Below, one piece after another: positions 53,801 to 63,790 of a stretch of DNA of 64,000 nucleotides; position 1 is the first letter of the stretch; each line of letters starts with the position of its first letter. Source of the stretch: Symbiodinium natans. Lineage: Eukaryota > Sar > Dinophyceae > Suessiales > Symbiodiniaceae. The stretch covers positions 882,501 through 946,500 of the forward strand of contig CAJNDS010000779.1 in assembly GCA_905221605.1 (NCBI GenBank). Direction: 5' to 3'. Made by a program: the position numbers and the translations under genes. The notes under the pieces were generated by a model. It worked only from the letters and a program-made list of their open reading frames with translations. It made no database searches and was not told the DNA's origin.

Positions 53801-54048
53801 CCCCTATTCTGGCGACTCTTCTGGTGATGCTGTTCCGGTTGGGGTATACTAACAGGGATTAGAATAGGGGGTACTACAATCCCTGTTAAGGATTGTTAAG
53901 GTGTTACCCTAAACCCTAAACCCTAAACCCGAAACCCTAAACCCAAAGCCCTAAACCCTAAACCCCAACTTATGCTTATTACGCCACTTCGCAAGCAGAG
54001 CGTCCATGGCTCGGCGCCAGCGGGAGGAGACCTTTGAGCTTGGGATGG
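50834..54048 (-). CDS. CCCH zinc-finger protein 2, partial
   Basis: Four consecutive phase-matched exons: 53983-54048 (SSRWRRAMDALLAKW), 52981-53083 (LPNGEKENNQRKVV, then SLGSEPHGTGLCKPCLWF), 51188-51219 (CSAGCQKGRN) and 50834-50893 (SYCHLCPQNEFTARKKLTA). Together they give GSEPHGTGLCKPC followed by an exact CX8CX5CX3H finger and the CHLCPxxEF.ARKK tail seen in many dinoflagellate CCCH proteins. Donors are GT (53983, 51188, 50834) and GA (52981). TTTAGGG arrays abut the acceptors at 53083 and 54048. Likely RNA-binding, by family. The true start and end were not found; candidates are 54665-54721 upstream and 49377-49511 downstream. Confidence 0.72.
52471..52658 (+). CDS. Candidate plus-strand exon antisense to the CCCH gene 2 intron
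   Basis: Open for 62 codons up to a GTAAGT donor: ATCRDCHAVWQPCVALFAKL and then HFKYFQERRPGPLLEGLCHT. A second plus-strand stretch at about 52072-52195 (YIADALHALPYDVSFGMVLR and on, AG and GT signals) may be its upstream exon. The opposite strand also has a 63-codon ORF (52483-52674), so the coding strand is not certain. Confidence 0.35.
53085..53735. repeat. Three TTTAGGG arrays
   Basis: 53087-53172, 53370-53468 and 53598-53732, all in the same orientation. The first touches the acceptor of the CCCH gene 2 exon at 53083. Confidence 0.9.
53844..53905. repeat. Short inverted repeat related to the MITE family
   Basis: CTAACAGGGATT facing AATCCCTGTTAAG. Confidence 0.45.
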
Positions 54049-54055
54049 CTGATTT

Positions 54056-54166
54056 GTAGGGTTTAGGGTTTAGGGTTTAGGGTTTAGGGTTTAGGGTTTA
54101 GGGTTTAGGGTTTAGGGTTTAGGGTTTAGGGTTTAGGGTTTAGGGTTTAGGGTTTAGGGTTTTAGT
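54056..54166. repeat. TTTAGGG array
   Basis: About 15 units, ending a few bases from the acceptor of the exon at 54048. Confidence 0.9.
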
Positions 54167-54420
54167 GCAGGGTTCAAGGTTGGTGCGGGAGCTGTAGGAG
54201 CATCATTTAGGGGCCTTGATAATTAGAATGTTGGGGGAGGGGGGGGGGGGGACAATTATGGTAGAATCATATGGGGACCATTGTGGAAAACAATCTTTGT
54301 GATTATTCCGACCCCTGGTATTATAGGCTTTGCGGGTGGCTCTCTCCATTGCGCTGGGGTTGCGAAGGTATGGCGTGGTCTCACATTTCAGGGTTTAGGC
54401 AAGCAGAGAGCTCATGAAAC

Positions 54421-54650
54421 AGGGGTTTAGGGTTTAGGGTTTAGGGTATAGGGTTTAGGGTTTAGGGTTTAGGGTTTAGGGTTTAGGGTTTAGGGTTTAG
54501 GGTTTAGGGTTTAGGGTTTAGGGTTTAGGGTTTAGGGTTTAGGGTTTAGGGTTTAGGGTTTAGGGTTTAGGGTTTAGGGTTTAGGGTTTAGGGTTTAGGG
54601 TTTAGGGTTTAGGGTTTAGGGTTTAGGGTTTAGGGTTTAGGGTTTAGGGT
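54421..54650. repeat. Longest TTTAGGG array in the window
   Basis: About 32 almost perfect units. Internal, flanked by unique sequence, so not a chromosome end. Confidence 0.92.
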
Positions 54651-54664
54651 CTCTGAGAGAGGGC

Positions 54665-54721
54665 TTGGACAGCACGGGACCACTGAGTAGCAGGCAACGG
54701 CGCTGTGATGTAGTCCTCATC
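54665..54721 (-). CDS. Candidate upstream exon (CCCH gene 2?)
   Basis: Acceptor CCCAG, then DEDYITAPLPATQWSRAVQ, then a GC donor. CCCTAAA-type repeats (sense) precede it and a long array follows. Phase 0 at both ends. Membership in the CCCH gene is a guess from position. Confidence 0.4.
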
Positions 54722-54859
54722 CTGGGTCCTGGTTAGGGTTCAGGGCTCAGGGTGTCTGATGTAGGGTTTAGGGTTTAGGGTTTAGGGTTCGGGGCTCAGG
54801 GTGTCTGAGCTTTGTAGCTAGGCCGCCTTTGCTTGGGCAAAGGGTTGCCTTTCACACGG

Positions 54860-55790
54860 TGCTTGCACTTCGGGCTAAAGTGCCAGAGCACACATGCCCA
54901 CCCGCTCTGATGTTAGACACACTTCTCCACCACACAACACAGAAATGGCAGCACTCGGCCAAACGAAGGCCAAGCAGGAACCGTGTATAACTCTGTGCAA
55001 ACAAAAACAACTGCAGCTTTTGTCGAAGCCTGGACAAATGCAGAAATTCCGCAAAATGCGCGAGTCTTCGAATAGGGTTTGACCCGAAATATTCCCGAAC
55101 TTCCCTGGAACGTTAAGATCCCAGACCTCCCTAAAAGGCTCTAGAACGCTCAATGGCATCTCTCTTCCGACCCAGAAAGGCCTGGGCATCCTCGGCAGAG
55201 CACCCACCAGAAAGTAACAAAGAGAAACTGCGAGGAACTGAAGTGTCCAAAGCCAACTTGTCAGAGGATCAAGTTCGATCCCGTGATTTCATTGTTTGGC
55301 GTTCCGTGGTTTCATGAGCTTCCTCGTTTAAACTTCTTCGACAAGAACAAATAAAATATGAACCCAACAGCAGTGCACCACCTCACTCAACGTCATTAAT
55401 ATCTTGCCTGTACCTGTTGATGGTTCTTATTGCGTGTTTGGTTAGGTTGCCACTTTCATTTCGCCGTTCTGCCGCTTGTCCTAAGAAAATAGTCAAGTAG
55501 AACGGTTGCACATGATGCTACATGAAAGCAGCAAAAAGTACAATGGTTCCTTTCCCGTAATGCGCTCAAATCATCTCCCACGCTCCTTAGCTTGTCCATG
55601 CAATCTTCGGTCAGAAGCTTCTTACATGCTTCTCAGCACTCTTTTGAGGTTCTTGTAGGACCGTCTCAGTGCCCTCTAAGCAAAAACATCATGGAATACC
55701 AGTACCCTCTTAGTCTTGGGAGTCTGCTCAAGCTGTCTTAAGGTCTTCTGACAGCTCCAACCCCTCGTCAAACCTTTTTTGCACCCTAAA
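54860..55790. other. No firm gene; one long minus open stretch
   Basis: 54875-55207 minus is open (starting at GTG) with EMPLSVLEPFREVWDLNVPG, but another frame is equally plausible. The remainder looks like unique non-coding DNA. Confidence 0.3.
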
Positions 55791-55879
55791 CCCTACACCT
55801 TTTTTTGCCCAGGCTTGTCCGAGCACGCCTAAACCCTAAACCGCATCCGTGCATCATGGATCGGCAACACCTACTTGGG

Positions 55880-56160
55880 AGGGCGGCTTCGTGTCCGATT
55901 GCCGTCTGAAAGCACTTCTAGAGATCTTCTCAAGGCCTTCATGTCTCACCTTTCCATCCTTCCAGAAAATACTCCTCGTAACAAGCAAAGAAAGCGGCAA
56001 GGGAGAGGGAGAGAGGGAGTGAGTAAACAAAACGGAATTTGCGGGAAGGAAGAAATGCAGAAGCCCACACAGGCCCAAGTCCTTGAGCCGGCGCTGGCGC
56101 GCGAGGCCCGCGAGCGGAGGGACAATGTGCGCAGCGCCATGGGCCCAGCATCGTCTTCGT
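55880..56160 (-). CDS. Candidate minus-strand exons
   Basis: About 56095-56160 (DEDDAGPMALRTLSLRSRAS, preceded on the sense strand by a CCCTAAA array and AG) and about 55880-55969 (DGKVRHEGLEKISRSAFRRQ to PPSQ, GTAGGT donor). The plus strand also has an open alternative here (KPTQAQVLEPALAREARERR), so the strand is uncertain. Confidence 0.3.
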
Positions 56161-57342
56161 CCTTGAGTTTAGGGTTTAGGGTTTAGGGTTTCGGGTTTAG
56201 GGTTTAGGGCTTAGGGCTTAGGGTTTAGGGTTCAGGGTTTAGGGCGCACGCAACGTTCGTTTGCTCGGCACTTTTGGTCCACTTCTCGGTTTAGAATGTA
56301 GGGGTTAGATACATCTGCCAACTGACCTCTGCTGCACTACGGGGCAAAGCCTAAACCCTAAATCCTAAACCCTACAGTAAACCCCCTAAACTCTACAGTA
56401 AACCCTACAGTAAACCCTAAATCCTAAACCCTAAACCCTCAACTTAGCTCATGGTGCAGGATTGAGATTCAGGATGGCTTCTTAGCGCTTCAGCTGAGTT
56501 TTTTTCGTAAAACCCCCCGCATGTAGTACAGCGCCTCGTCTTCTGAATCCAGACCCGAGGCAAAAGAGCAACAAGCCAAATTGCTCGGCAGGGAAACGCC
56601 GGCCTACTTTAGTCTCGGAGGATCCTCCGCTCGGCCCTATAGGGCATACGCATACTGCAAGAAGCCGGTACTTGGGTGTAGGGTTTAGGGTTTAGGGTTT
56701 AGGGTTTAGGGTTTAGGGTTTAGGGTTCAACTTCCCACGACAGGGTTCAAGATGCCGGGCGATTAAGGGTAGGCACGACTCGGGCACTCACCTTTCGCAG
56801 CCACAACCTCTTTGGGCTCGAGCGGCAGAGTCGAACAAGACGGCCACGGAGTCGTCGAAGTCGTCTGGCAACCTTGGCCACTTGAAGGAATACGGGTAGA
56901 GCGCCTAGACACTGAGGCTGCTTGCTTCACTGTGCTTCCGCCACGGCACAGCGACAGATGCTCCCTCCGACTAGGCCCGGACTGGAAGAAAACACAGCAA
57001 GCCCTGAAGCCTCCATGCTTGGAAGCATCTGGCCGCACCACTGGTAACCCTAAACCCTTTTTGCTACAGGACTGAGGGCTATGAAGCAACCGCTAAGCGC
57101 TGGACGCGCAGCAGCCACTCGCTCGGCACAATGTCAAATAGCAGTACAAATTGAAACACTGTGTGCACTGAGTGATGAAGGGGCATGCAACACGGAAGTA
57201 CCGTATCATACACGTACCGTATCATACACTTTTGTACTGAGCATTAACTAAATGGTGAAAGGCCTATACAACATCAAGAACCGAGCCAAAAACCCTAAAC
57301 CCTAAAAATCCTAAACCCTAAACCCTAAACCGAAACTTGCTC

Positions 57343-57863
57343 TGGAGCACATGCAGCACGCATCGGGAATGTCAGATGATGGAGCACAAAAATATCCCAA
57401 AACTCTTATGCTTTGGTGGGCTCAGAGATTTGAGCAAAAAACTGAGCGTTTGGGGTTTGGGGACTCCCACTGGGCCATGTATGGGTTTCTGCCTTCGGAC
57501 ATCTGATTTTGCCGCTCGACTTGCATTTCGGGTACCTTGTTGCTGAGTGCCTTGGGCCAAAAGAAAGGTGAACCCTAAACACTAAACCCTAAACCCTAAA
57601 CCCCCTACCAACACAGGTCGAGGCCAGGTCGCTCTGTAGCGCCCGTTCGCATCTTACCTTCCAGCACGGCTGCATGTGTCAGGGTTGAAGGAATGCGAGA
57701 AGCATGGATTCTCAAGGTTTAGCATGTTAAGGTTAGGGGGGGGGGGGGGACCCTAAACCCTAAACCCTAAACCCTGAACCCTGAACCCTGAACCCTCAGA
57801 GCACCTTGCACACCTTTGCCGCCAAGCCACGGAACTTTGGCTTGCCGGCCCCAACTTCCTGGC
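57343..57863 (+). CDS. Candidate plus-strand exons
   Basis: Three protein-like stretches preceded by CCCTAAA-type repeats and AG: 57343-57511 (HMQHASGMSDDGAQKYPKT and FGDSHWAMYGFLPSDI-stop), 57617-57680 (VEARSLCSARSHLTFQ) and 57800-57863 (STLHTFAAKPRNFGLPAPTS). Repeat orientation before the acceptors fits a plus-strand transcript. No family recognised. Confidence 0.33.
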
Positions 57864-57878
57864 GGCTTACCCAGCTTC

Positions 57879-58114
57879 CCAGAGACTCCAAAACCCCATT
57901 AACTAAGGAATATACACCTTAAATCATATTCGGGCTCCTACTAGAATTGAAGGGAATATTCCTTAAGCCTTAACTATACCTTAAATCATATTAGGGCACC
58001 TACTAGACTTTAAGGGACATTCCTTCATTGGAATATACCTTAAATCATATTAGGGTTCCTGCTAGAATGTAAGGGAATATTCCTTAATTAACTAAGGGGC
58101 TTGGGAGTCTCTGG
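57879..58114. mobile_element. Foldback with three internal copies
   Basis: Outer ends CCAGAGACTCC...ATTAACTAAGGAATAT and complement. Inside are three ~75-bp copies of ACCTTAAATCATATTAGGG...AAGGGAATATTCC. Confidence 0.65.
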
Positions 58115-58694
58115 CTTATGCCCCTCCTGCCCCACACTGGTGGCTCCTGTCCAGCTCTTCTCTCTCTCTTTTTTGTTTCCGGCAGGGGCTCTAAAAAAGG
58201 GTCTCGGGTTGAAGATTAGGGTTTAGGGTTTAGGGCTTCGGGTTTAGGGTTTAGGTTTAGGGTGTGGCCCCCTGGGGCCATGCTTGCACCTGGGATGTCG
58301 AAGCCCTTTCAACAGCCCCTGGCCTTGTTCAAGAGGCTCTGGGCACCTAAAACCGCTTAGTCTGGGCTTTTATTGGGTTTAGGGTGTAGGGTTTAGGGTT
58401 TAGGGTTTAGGGTTTTTAGACTCTAGACCCGAAACCCTAGAATCCCTATACCCAAAATAAACAACCCTTTCAGGAGCTCTCTGCATAAAGCCTAAGGTCT
58501 ATAAAGCCTGTAACGCCTACAAAGCCTACGAAGCCTAGGCCTCTAAAGCCTGTGAACGATGAAACCTTTAACAACCTTTAAACCTCTGCAAAACCCTGTA
58601 AACCCTAAACCTTAAAGCCTAAACCCTAGAACCCTAAATCCTAAACCCTAAAGCCCAAAAAACCTGTAAACCCAGGGTGCCACCTGTGCCTCAC

Positions 58695-59266
58695 CATCTG
58701 CACGGGCCGTCTCCGTCGCAGAGGGTCCTGGGAGCGGGGCGCAGGGTAGTGGTTTAGGGTTTAGGGTTTAGGGTTTAGGGCTTAGGGCTTAGGGCTTAGG
58801 GCTTAGGGCTTAGGGCTTAGGGCTTAGGGCTTAGGGCTTAGGGCTTAGGGTTTAGGGTTTAGGGTTTAGGGTTCAGCGTTCATTGTTTAGGGGTTCAGGG
58901 TTTAGGGTCATGTCGGCCTGTCAAGAGCCTGTGCAACTTAACCTGAACCACGAGACTTGGCGCGACTGACTGCTTCGATGGTTGCTGCTGGAATGGACAG
59001 CGCCTTCTCCCTGGAAACTAAGCAAGGGATCCTCCACCGCTGTGTAACCTGCATAAGACATGCTCCCTCGGTTTCACGCAACCAACCCCTTCTACCCTAA
59101 ACCGGGAATACCCTACACCCCAAAAACCCTCAACCCTAAACCCTAAACCCTAAACCCTAAACCCGCCCTCCAGTCCCCAAGCAGCCAAGCACCGAAGCTT
59201 CCTACGAAACTCCCCGCCTGTCTCTGCCGCGAGCGGGCTGTCCATGATGCCCTCCCAAAGCATGCC
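58695..59266 (-). CDS. Candidate minus-strand exons
   Basis: 59218-59266 (GMLWEGIMDSPLAAET, GC donor) and 58695-58727 (DPLRRRRPVQM, GTGAGG donor), each with CCCTAAA-type repeats (sense) a short way before the AG. A third stretch, about 58957-59010 (ALSIPAATIEAVSRAKSR), lies between. Phases were not shown to join. Confidence 0.33.
58750..58873. repeat. TTTAGGG array with a homogenised TTAGGGC block
   Basis: Four TTTAGGG units, then about ten GCTTAGG units, then TTTAGGG again. Confidence 0.88.
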
Positions 59267-59723
59267 CTGCCATTTTGCAAGGGTTTAGGGTAATTAAGGG
59301 TTTAGGGTTTAGGGTTCGGGTGGTTCAGGGTTCAGGGTTCAGGGTTTAGGTTTAGGGTTTAGGGTCTAGGGTTTAGGGTTATTTTGTAAGGGTGGCATTT
59401 GATTCAGGACTGGAGGGCTTCCGAGTGTCGACGACGACTAGTCTGGAACATGGAGCGCCTGGCAGATCTTCATGTTGGGGGTAGAGCTCGCACGCAAGAA
59501 TACAAACACCCCGACGAAATTGCGACTCTCTTTCTTTTCTTCTCTCGTGGCGCTAGGCGGCGAGCCCCCGCGCAGTTCGTGCACCCCGACTGTTGTTGGG
59601 CTCTGGGGAGGCAAAGACTGGGCGGTCCCCCAGTACCCCATACTCTGAAACAAACCTTTACCCCCAGCCTCTCCTCAAGTGAGACAGACTCACGCCCGAG
59701 TTTGAACAGAATCTCCGTCCCTC

Positions 59724-59807
59724 CTCTCTCTCTCTCTCTCATCTGTGTCCCTCTCTCTCTCAATCTTCTTCTTCTTCTGCAGGGCATGGGGGGCCAATCT
59801 CTCTCTC

Positions 59808-59862
<55 letters not shown>

Positions 59863-59868
59863 CTCTGT
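59724..59868. repeat. CT microsatellite
   Basis: Long (CT)n tract. The plus and minus ORFs across it are Leu/Ser or Arg/Glu runs, not genes. Confidence 0.9.
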
Positions 59869-60406
59869 CTGACTCGCAAAAGTATACTCCGTCAGAGTCC
59901 TCACTCACCCGGCCTGTGTGTCTGCAGCACGTGCCATGGGGTTCAAACGAAAGCGCAAGCACCTCAGATTAGAATGGGCGAGCACAGAGGTCTTTTGCCT
60001 AAGCCCGAGCCTTCGAAACGAGACGCAAATTTTCAAGCCCTAGTCCGCAGGCACCAGCACCAAGGCATCTGCATCTCACATCTGCTCTAGGCAAACCCTC
60101 TCGCCGGTCCATCTACTGAGATGTGCCGTGGGATCTGCGTTACAAGGACTCAAGAAAACCCCAACCCGAAAAAAACAAACAACACTCTCAAAAACTCTGC
60201 ACCAACCCAAAACACTCAATCCAAAACTTGATTCCTCGACCTCGAACCTGGAAAGAGACACGCGCTGTCAACAGCCGACTAGGCCCCACAAACACCCCCC
60301 AAACCCTAAACCCTAAACCCTAAACCCTTTTTGCATCCTAAACCCTAAACCCCAAACCCTACAAAAGCACCTGCGGCCGGGACTTCCCTGCCCCAACCCC
60401 TACTGG

Positions 60407-60512
60407 CTGGTTCTTAGTATGGAATGAGGGAATGAAGGAATGAGGTACCCTATATAATCCCTTAAAGGGTAAATGTAGGGCCCGAACTCCCTCATTCCCT
60501 ACTAAGAACCAG
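60407..60512. mobile_element. MITE-like foldback, third family
   Basis: CTGGTTCTTAGTATGGAATG facing CATTCCCTACTAAGAACCAG, about 22-bp arms. Confidence 0.65.
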
Positions 60513-60835
60513 GGGGCCTAACTGGGTAACGGCCTTCAGCCGGGTCACAAGGGGCGCGACGTCTTGGCTCTGTGCCAAGAATAGGCGTCCACGAAGAAGC
60601 TCCGCTCCTTACTTCTGCTGCCTTTTCGAGCTGGACGTGCTGCGGCAGGAAGGGTGCGGGCCAGTGTGGGGTTTGGGGTTTAGGGTTTAGGGTTCAGGGT
60701 TTACTGTAGGGTTTAGGAGGACGGGAGGGGGCGAGTGGTTTGTGGACTTGCAGGTTGCCTACCACCCTGCAACAGGATTCTATTCGGCTCCGGCACCCCC
60801 GAACCCTCTTGTTCCCAAAGCCTCCTGGCCCTCCT

Positions 60836-60910
60836 AAACCCTAAACCCTAAACCCTAAACCCTAAACCCTAAACCCTAAACCCTAAACCCTAAACCCTAA
60901 ACCCTAAACC
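60836..60910. repeat. CCCTAAA array
   Basis: About ten units, followed by CCAG and a short open stretch (DLRPQQLI) ending at a GTAAGG donor: a possible plus-strand microexon. Confidence 0.88.
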
Positions 60911-60939
60911 AGGCGATCTTCGCCCTCAACAACTGATTG

Positions 60940-62540
60940 TAAGGCGACTATCTTCCGGCGAGTTGCCTAGAATCTGACGGCACGTCTCGTAGAAATCTCA
61001 TGTGACTGGCTTGCACTGCTCTTCTGCCCCTTTTGCATCCAGGCCTCTGATCCGCTAGCCTACAGAAGAGCCCCTAAATACCCTAAACTCTCCAGTCCCC
61101 TAATAACATACGCCCATATACGCCCACGGTGTCGGGCCTTTCTTGTGTCGTTGGTTTTTGTAGGGAGATTTTGGCCGCCCGCCCCAGCCGCAGAAGTGCG
61201 GTTGCGACTCAGGGGTCGAAGGGCCCACAAGGGTCTATAGGACTGAGGGTTAGGGTTTTTGGATTTAGGGGTTAGGGTCTAGAGGATTTACGGCTCAGTG
61301 GCTTTGACTAAGAGTGGTACGAGCTTCGGGCTTCGGACCGTTTTTTCGGGCTTGCGTGGGCCCGTTGAGTTCCCCATAAGAGTATTGTGGGCGCGGCGAG
61401 ATGGCGCGTCCATGCTTTTGTCCAGCTATGTCCTGAAGCAGTGGCAATGATGGCTCACGAGTGGCCAGGAACGGGACGCCCGCAAATAAAAATCGCAGGC
61501 GTAAAGGTTGTATTGAATTCCTGGGGATACAAGACCCTTCTGTATCACCTGTTGGTGAGGATGACTTACCATGATTCGCCAGGCTTGCGCAGGCCGTTGT
61601 AACTCCTTTTTCTACCACTGGCTCACTCCAGTAGCTGAACTCACGGGGGAGGCTCCAGGAGCTGAGCAATAAACCATGCAAAAATTGAACCCTTAAACCC
61701 TTGAAGCCCTCAACACTAAAGCCCTTAAGCCCTTGAACCGTAACCCTTAAACCCTTAACCCTAAACCCTTAAACCCTAAACCCCTCAACCTAAAGCGCAT
61801 GATCTGGCTGCCGTGCGGCAAGCGCGGCCCCGCCCATGAAGTCATTGGAGCCTCTGCCAACATCCCACATCCGGCCCAGCACCCATATTTTGAGAAGGGT
61901 GTCCTTTGTTGAGTTGGTTGCTGTACAAGGGAGCCTTGAAACCAAAAAAAGGGCAAAGGGCTACCAGGTCTCTGAGCGCCATGTAGGCTTCACATGCTTC
62001 ACCCTGTTTTGGAATCCTGATGGATGTAGCTGTAGACAACGGTAGAATATATATGCAAGGTTGCAACATGTCTGCAACTCACCCTGCAAACATCGGGCGG
62101 CTTCCCGAAACGGGGTCTATGTTGCAAGGGAAGCCTACTATTTGGTCGATATTTGCGGGTCGCATGTTTTCTGAAATCCCCATACAAGACACCACTCCTG
62201 CCCATCTGAGAAACGCAGAGACGAAACAAATCAAAGGAAAACCAGGCCAAACGCGGCCCTCAAGGAACCACCCATTCCCCATGAAAGCCAGCACCCCAGT
62301 CTTCAGACCCTCCACCCCCCCACCCCCCCACCCCCCGGGACAGCCCAGCCAGTGTCCAGACCCTAAAGACTGTAAGCCTTTTCGGTTCTCAAAAAGGTTC
62401 TATATCTATCTTTCTAAGCTCAAAACACCCCTAAACCGCTGCCCCAGCCCAGCCGATCGGAGCCTGAGAATGAGTTGAATGGCCCGTCCGAGTCGTAGAC
62501 CGCGACCCTCAGCCCAACGATCTCCTCACGGGTGGCTCAC
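60940..62540. other. No firm gene seen
   Basis: Short overlapping ORFs, CCCTTAAA-type repeats at 61685-61795 and a C-rich tract near 62315. Confidence 0.3.
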
Positions 62541-62542
62541 GT

Positions 62543-62637
62543 GGGTAGTTCTCTAAAGTGGGGTCCCTTTGGGGGGTCCTGGTGCCGTACTCTGCAGGGG
62601 ATATCCCAAAAAGGGACCCTATGTTAGAGAACTACCC
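62543..62637. mobile_element. MITE-like foldback, fourth family
   Basis: GGGTAGTTCTCTAAAG...GGGTCCCTTT facing AAAGGGACCCTATGTTAGAGAACTACCC. Confidence 0.68.
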
Positions 62638-62853
62638 GCATGGTTTCTTGGATTTGGGCTTCATGTACTTCGACAGCCCCCTAGGCATTCACATGAGACC
62701 CTGCCATACCCTGCACTTCAAGCACATGCTCTAGACATGCACTATGACTGCAACCATTCAAGGCACTCCATGCGTCCGAACTCGACTCCATATGTAATAT
62801 GCACACGTGTGCGAGATAGCGAAAGGCATGATGACACTGTGGCATAAAGGGCA

Positions 62854-63123
62854 ATGTACTACAGGCTGGTTTATATCTCGTGTCTTACGGCACTCGCTCT
62901 CTTGTGCAGAGGTATAAGGAAGGGGAATAATGAGTTGTTCTTCCCCCGGCAATGGTTTTTTACAGAGGAGCTCTCTCCTTACAAAGAATGGAAGACTTTA
63001 TCCTCAAACTTCGAACCCTCCCTCCGAAAGGCACAAAGGAGATCCCAAGCTCCTCCGTCATCGCGTGCGGAGAAACGGCGAAGTCGAACTCCTCGTCCCA
63101 AACCGGAGTCAGCGTGTTCCTGA
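62854..63123 (+). CDS. Small ORF with signal-peptide-like start
   Basis: A real ATG and 89 codons. The first 20 residues (MYYRLVYISCLTALALLCRG) resemble a secretory signal; the rest is basic and Ser/Arg-rich. All three plus frames are open over part of this stretch, so coding status is weak. Confidence 0.25.
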   Translation: MYYRLVYISCLTALALLCRGIRKGNNELFFPRQWFFTEELSPYKEWKTLSSNFEPSLRKAQRRSQAPPSSRAEKRRSRTPRPKPESACS

Positions 63124-63280
63124 CTTTGCTGTGCATGACGGGCCCGGCAAGTCCTAGAACGGACAGCCGCCACCACCTTCCGGGCCCCAGGATTCAGTGC
63201 CGAGGAGTCTTGCGCTGTCCGTGTTTTTTGGGTAACTTTGCCCTGAGCAACGGCCTTACCCTAAACCCCAAACTAGAATC

Positions 63281-63790
63281 TTGAGGGTTGAGGCCGACCG
63301 GTTTTCTGAAGCTTACACCCAACGGCTTAGGTCTAGGATGGTTTGTTTATTTGATGACATGCAATGTTATGGAGAGCTTTCGGCTGCAGCCCTTACAGTT
63401 ATACATCCAAGTGGCCATGAACTGTGTCAAAGGTCACCAGCTCTGACCCCGATTGATATGGGGGTTCAGGGCCGTCAGGCTTCCTTAGGATTTTGAGGCT
63501 CCTTGGGCTTTGATGCTTTGACTACATACTGGAGCATATCCGCAGCCTATGGGTTCCCAGCTTCTGCAGCTGAGTTTCTGGATGCACCTGGTCATGTGAA
63601 CCTGAGAAGCGGTGCTTGGGCATTCGGAGGTTTAGGGGCTGGATTGCCTCAATGGTGCAGCTTCTTGCCGCTTGTCGCCTCGTTGTGCCTGAAGCCCTGT
63701 GGACGATTTGGGGCTCTTTGCTTGAGGGCTTTGGGGTGCTTGGTGCAAGCACCCAAACGCAAGGCCATTGCAGATGCCGGGTGGCATTGA
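63281..63790 (+). other. Two adjacent plus-strand open stretches, coding uncertain
   Basis: 63281-63496 (EADRFSEAYTQRLRSRMVCL and on) and 63503-63790 (DALTTYWSISAAYGFPASAA and on), in shifted frames with no ATG at the listed starts. They could be exons or a decayed gene. A minus-strand ORF overlaps the second. Confidence 0.2.

Noticed and set aside
53085-54650. Chromosome end or subtelomere
   Set aside because: TTTAGGG arrays are short, occur in both orientations and alternate with exons across all 64 kb; a true telomere would be one long terminal array.
56592-56667. Plus-strand exon reading ETPAYFSLGGSSARPYRAYA
   Set aside because: It has AG and GT signals and fits phase 1-0, but the adjacent TTTAGGG array is oriented as in minus-strand introns and a minus-strand reading is also open, so I did not list it.
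59399-59962. ORFs rich in Ser/Leu or Arg/Glu
   Set aside because: Mostly the CT microsatellite; no support outside it.
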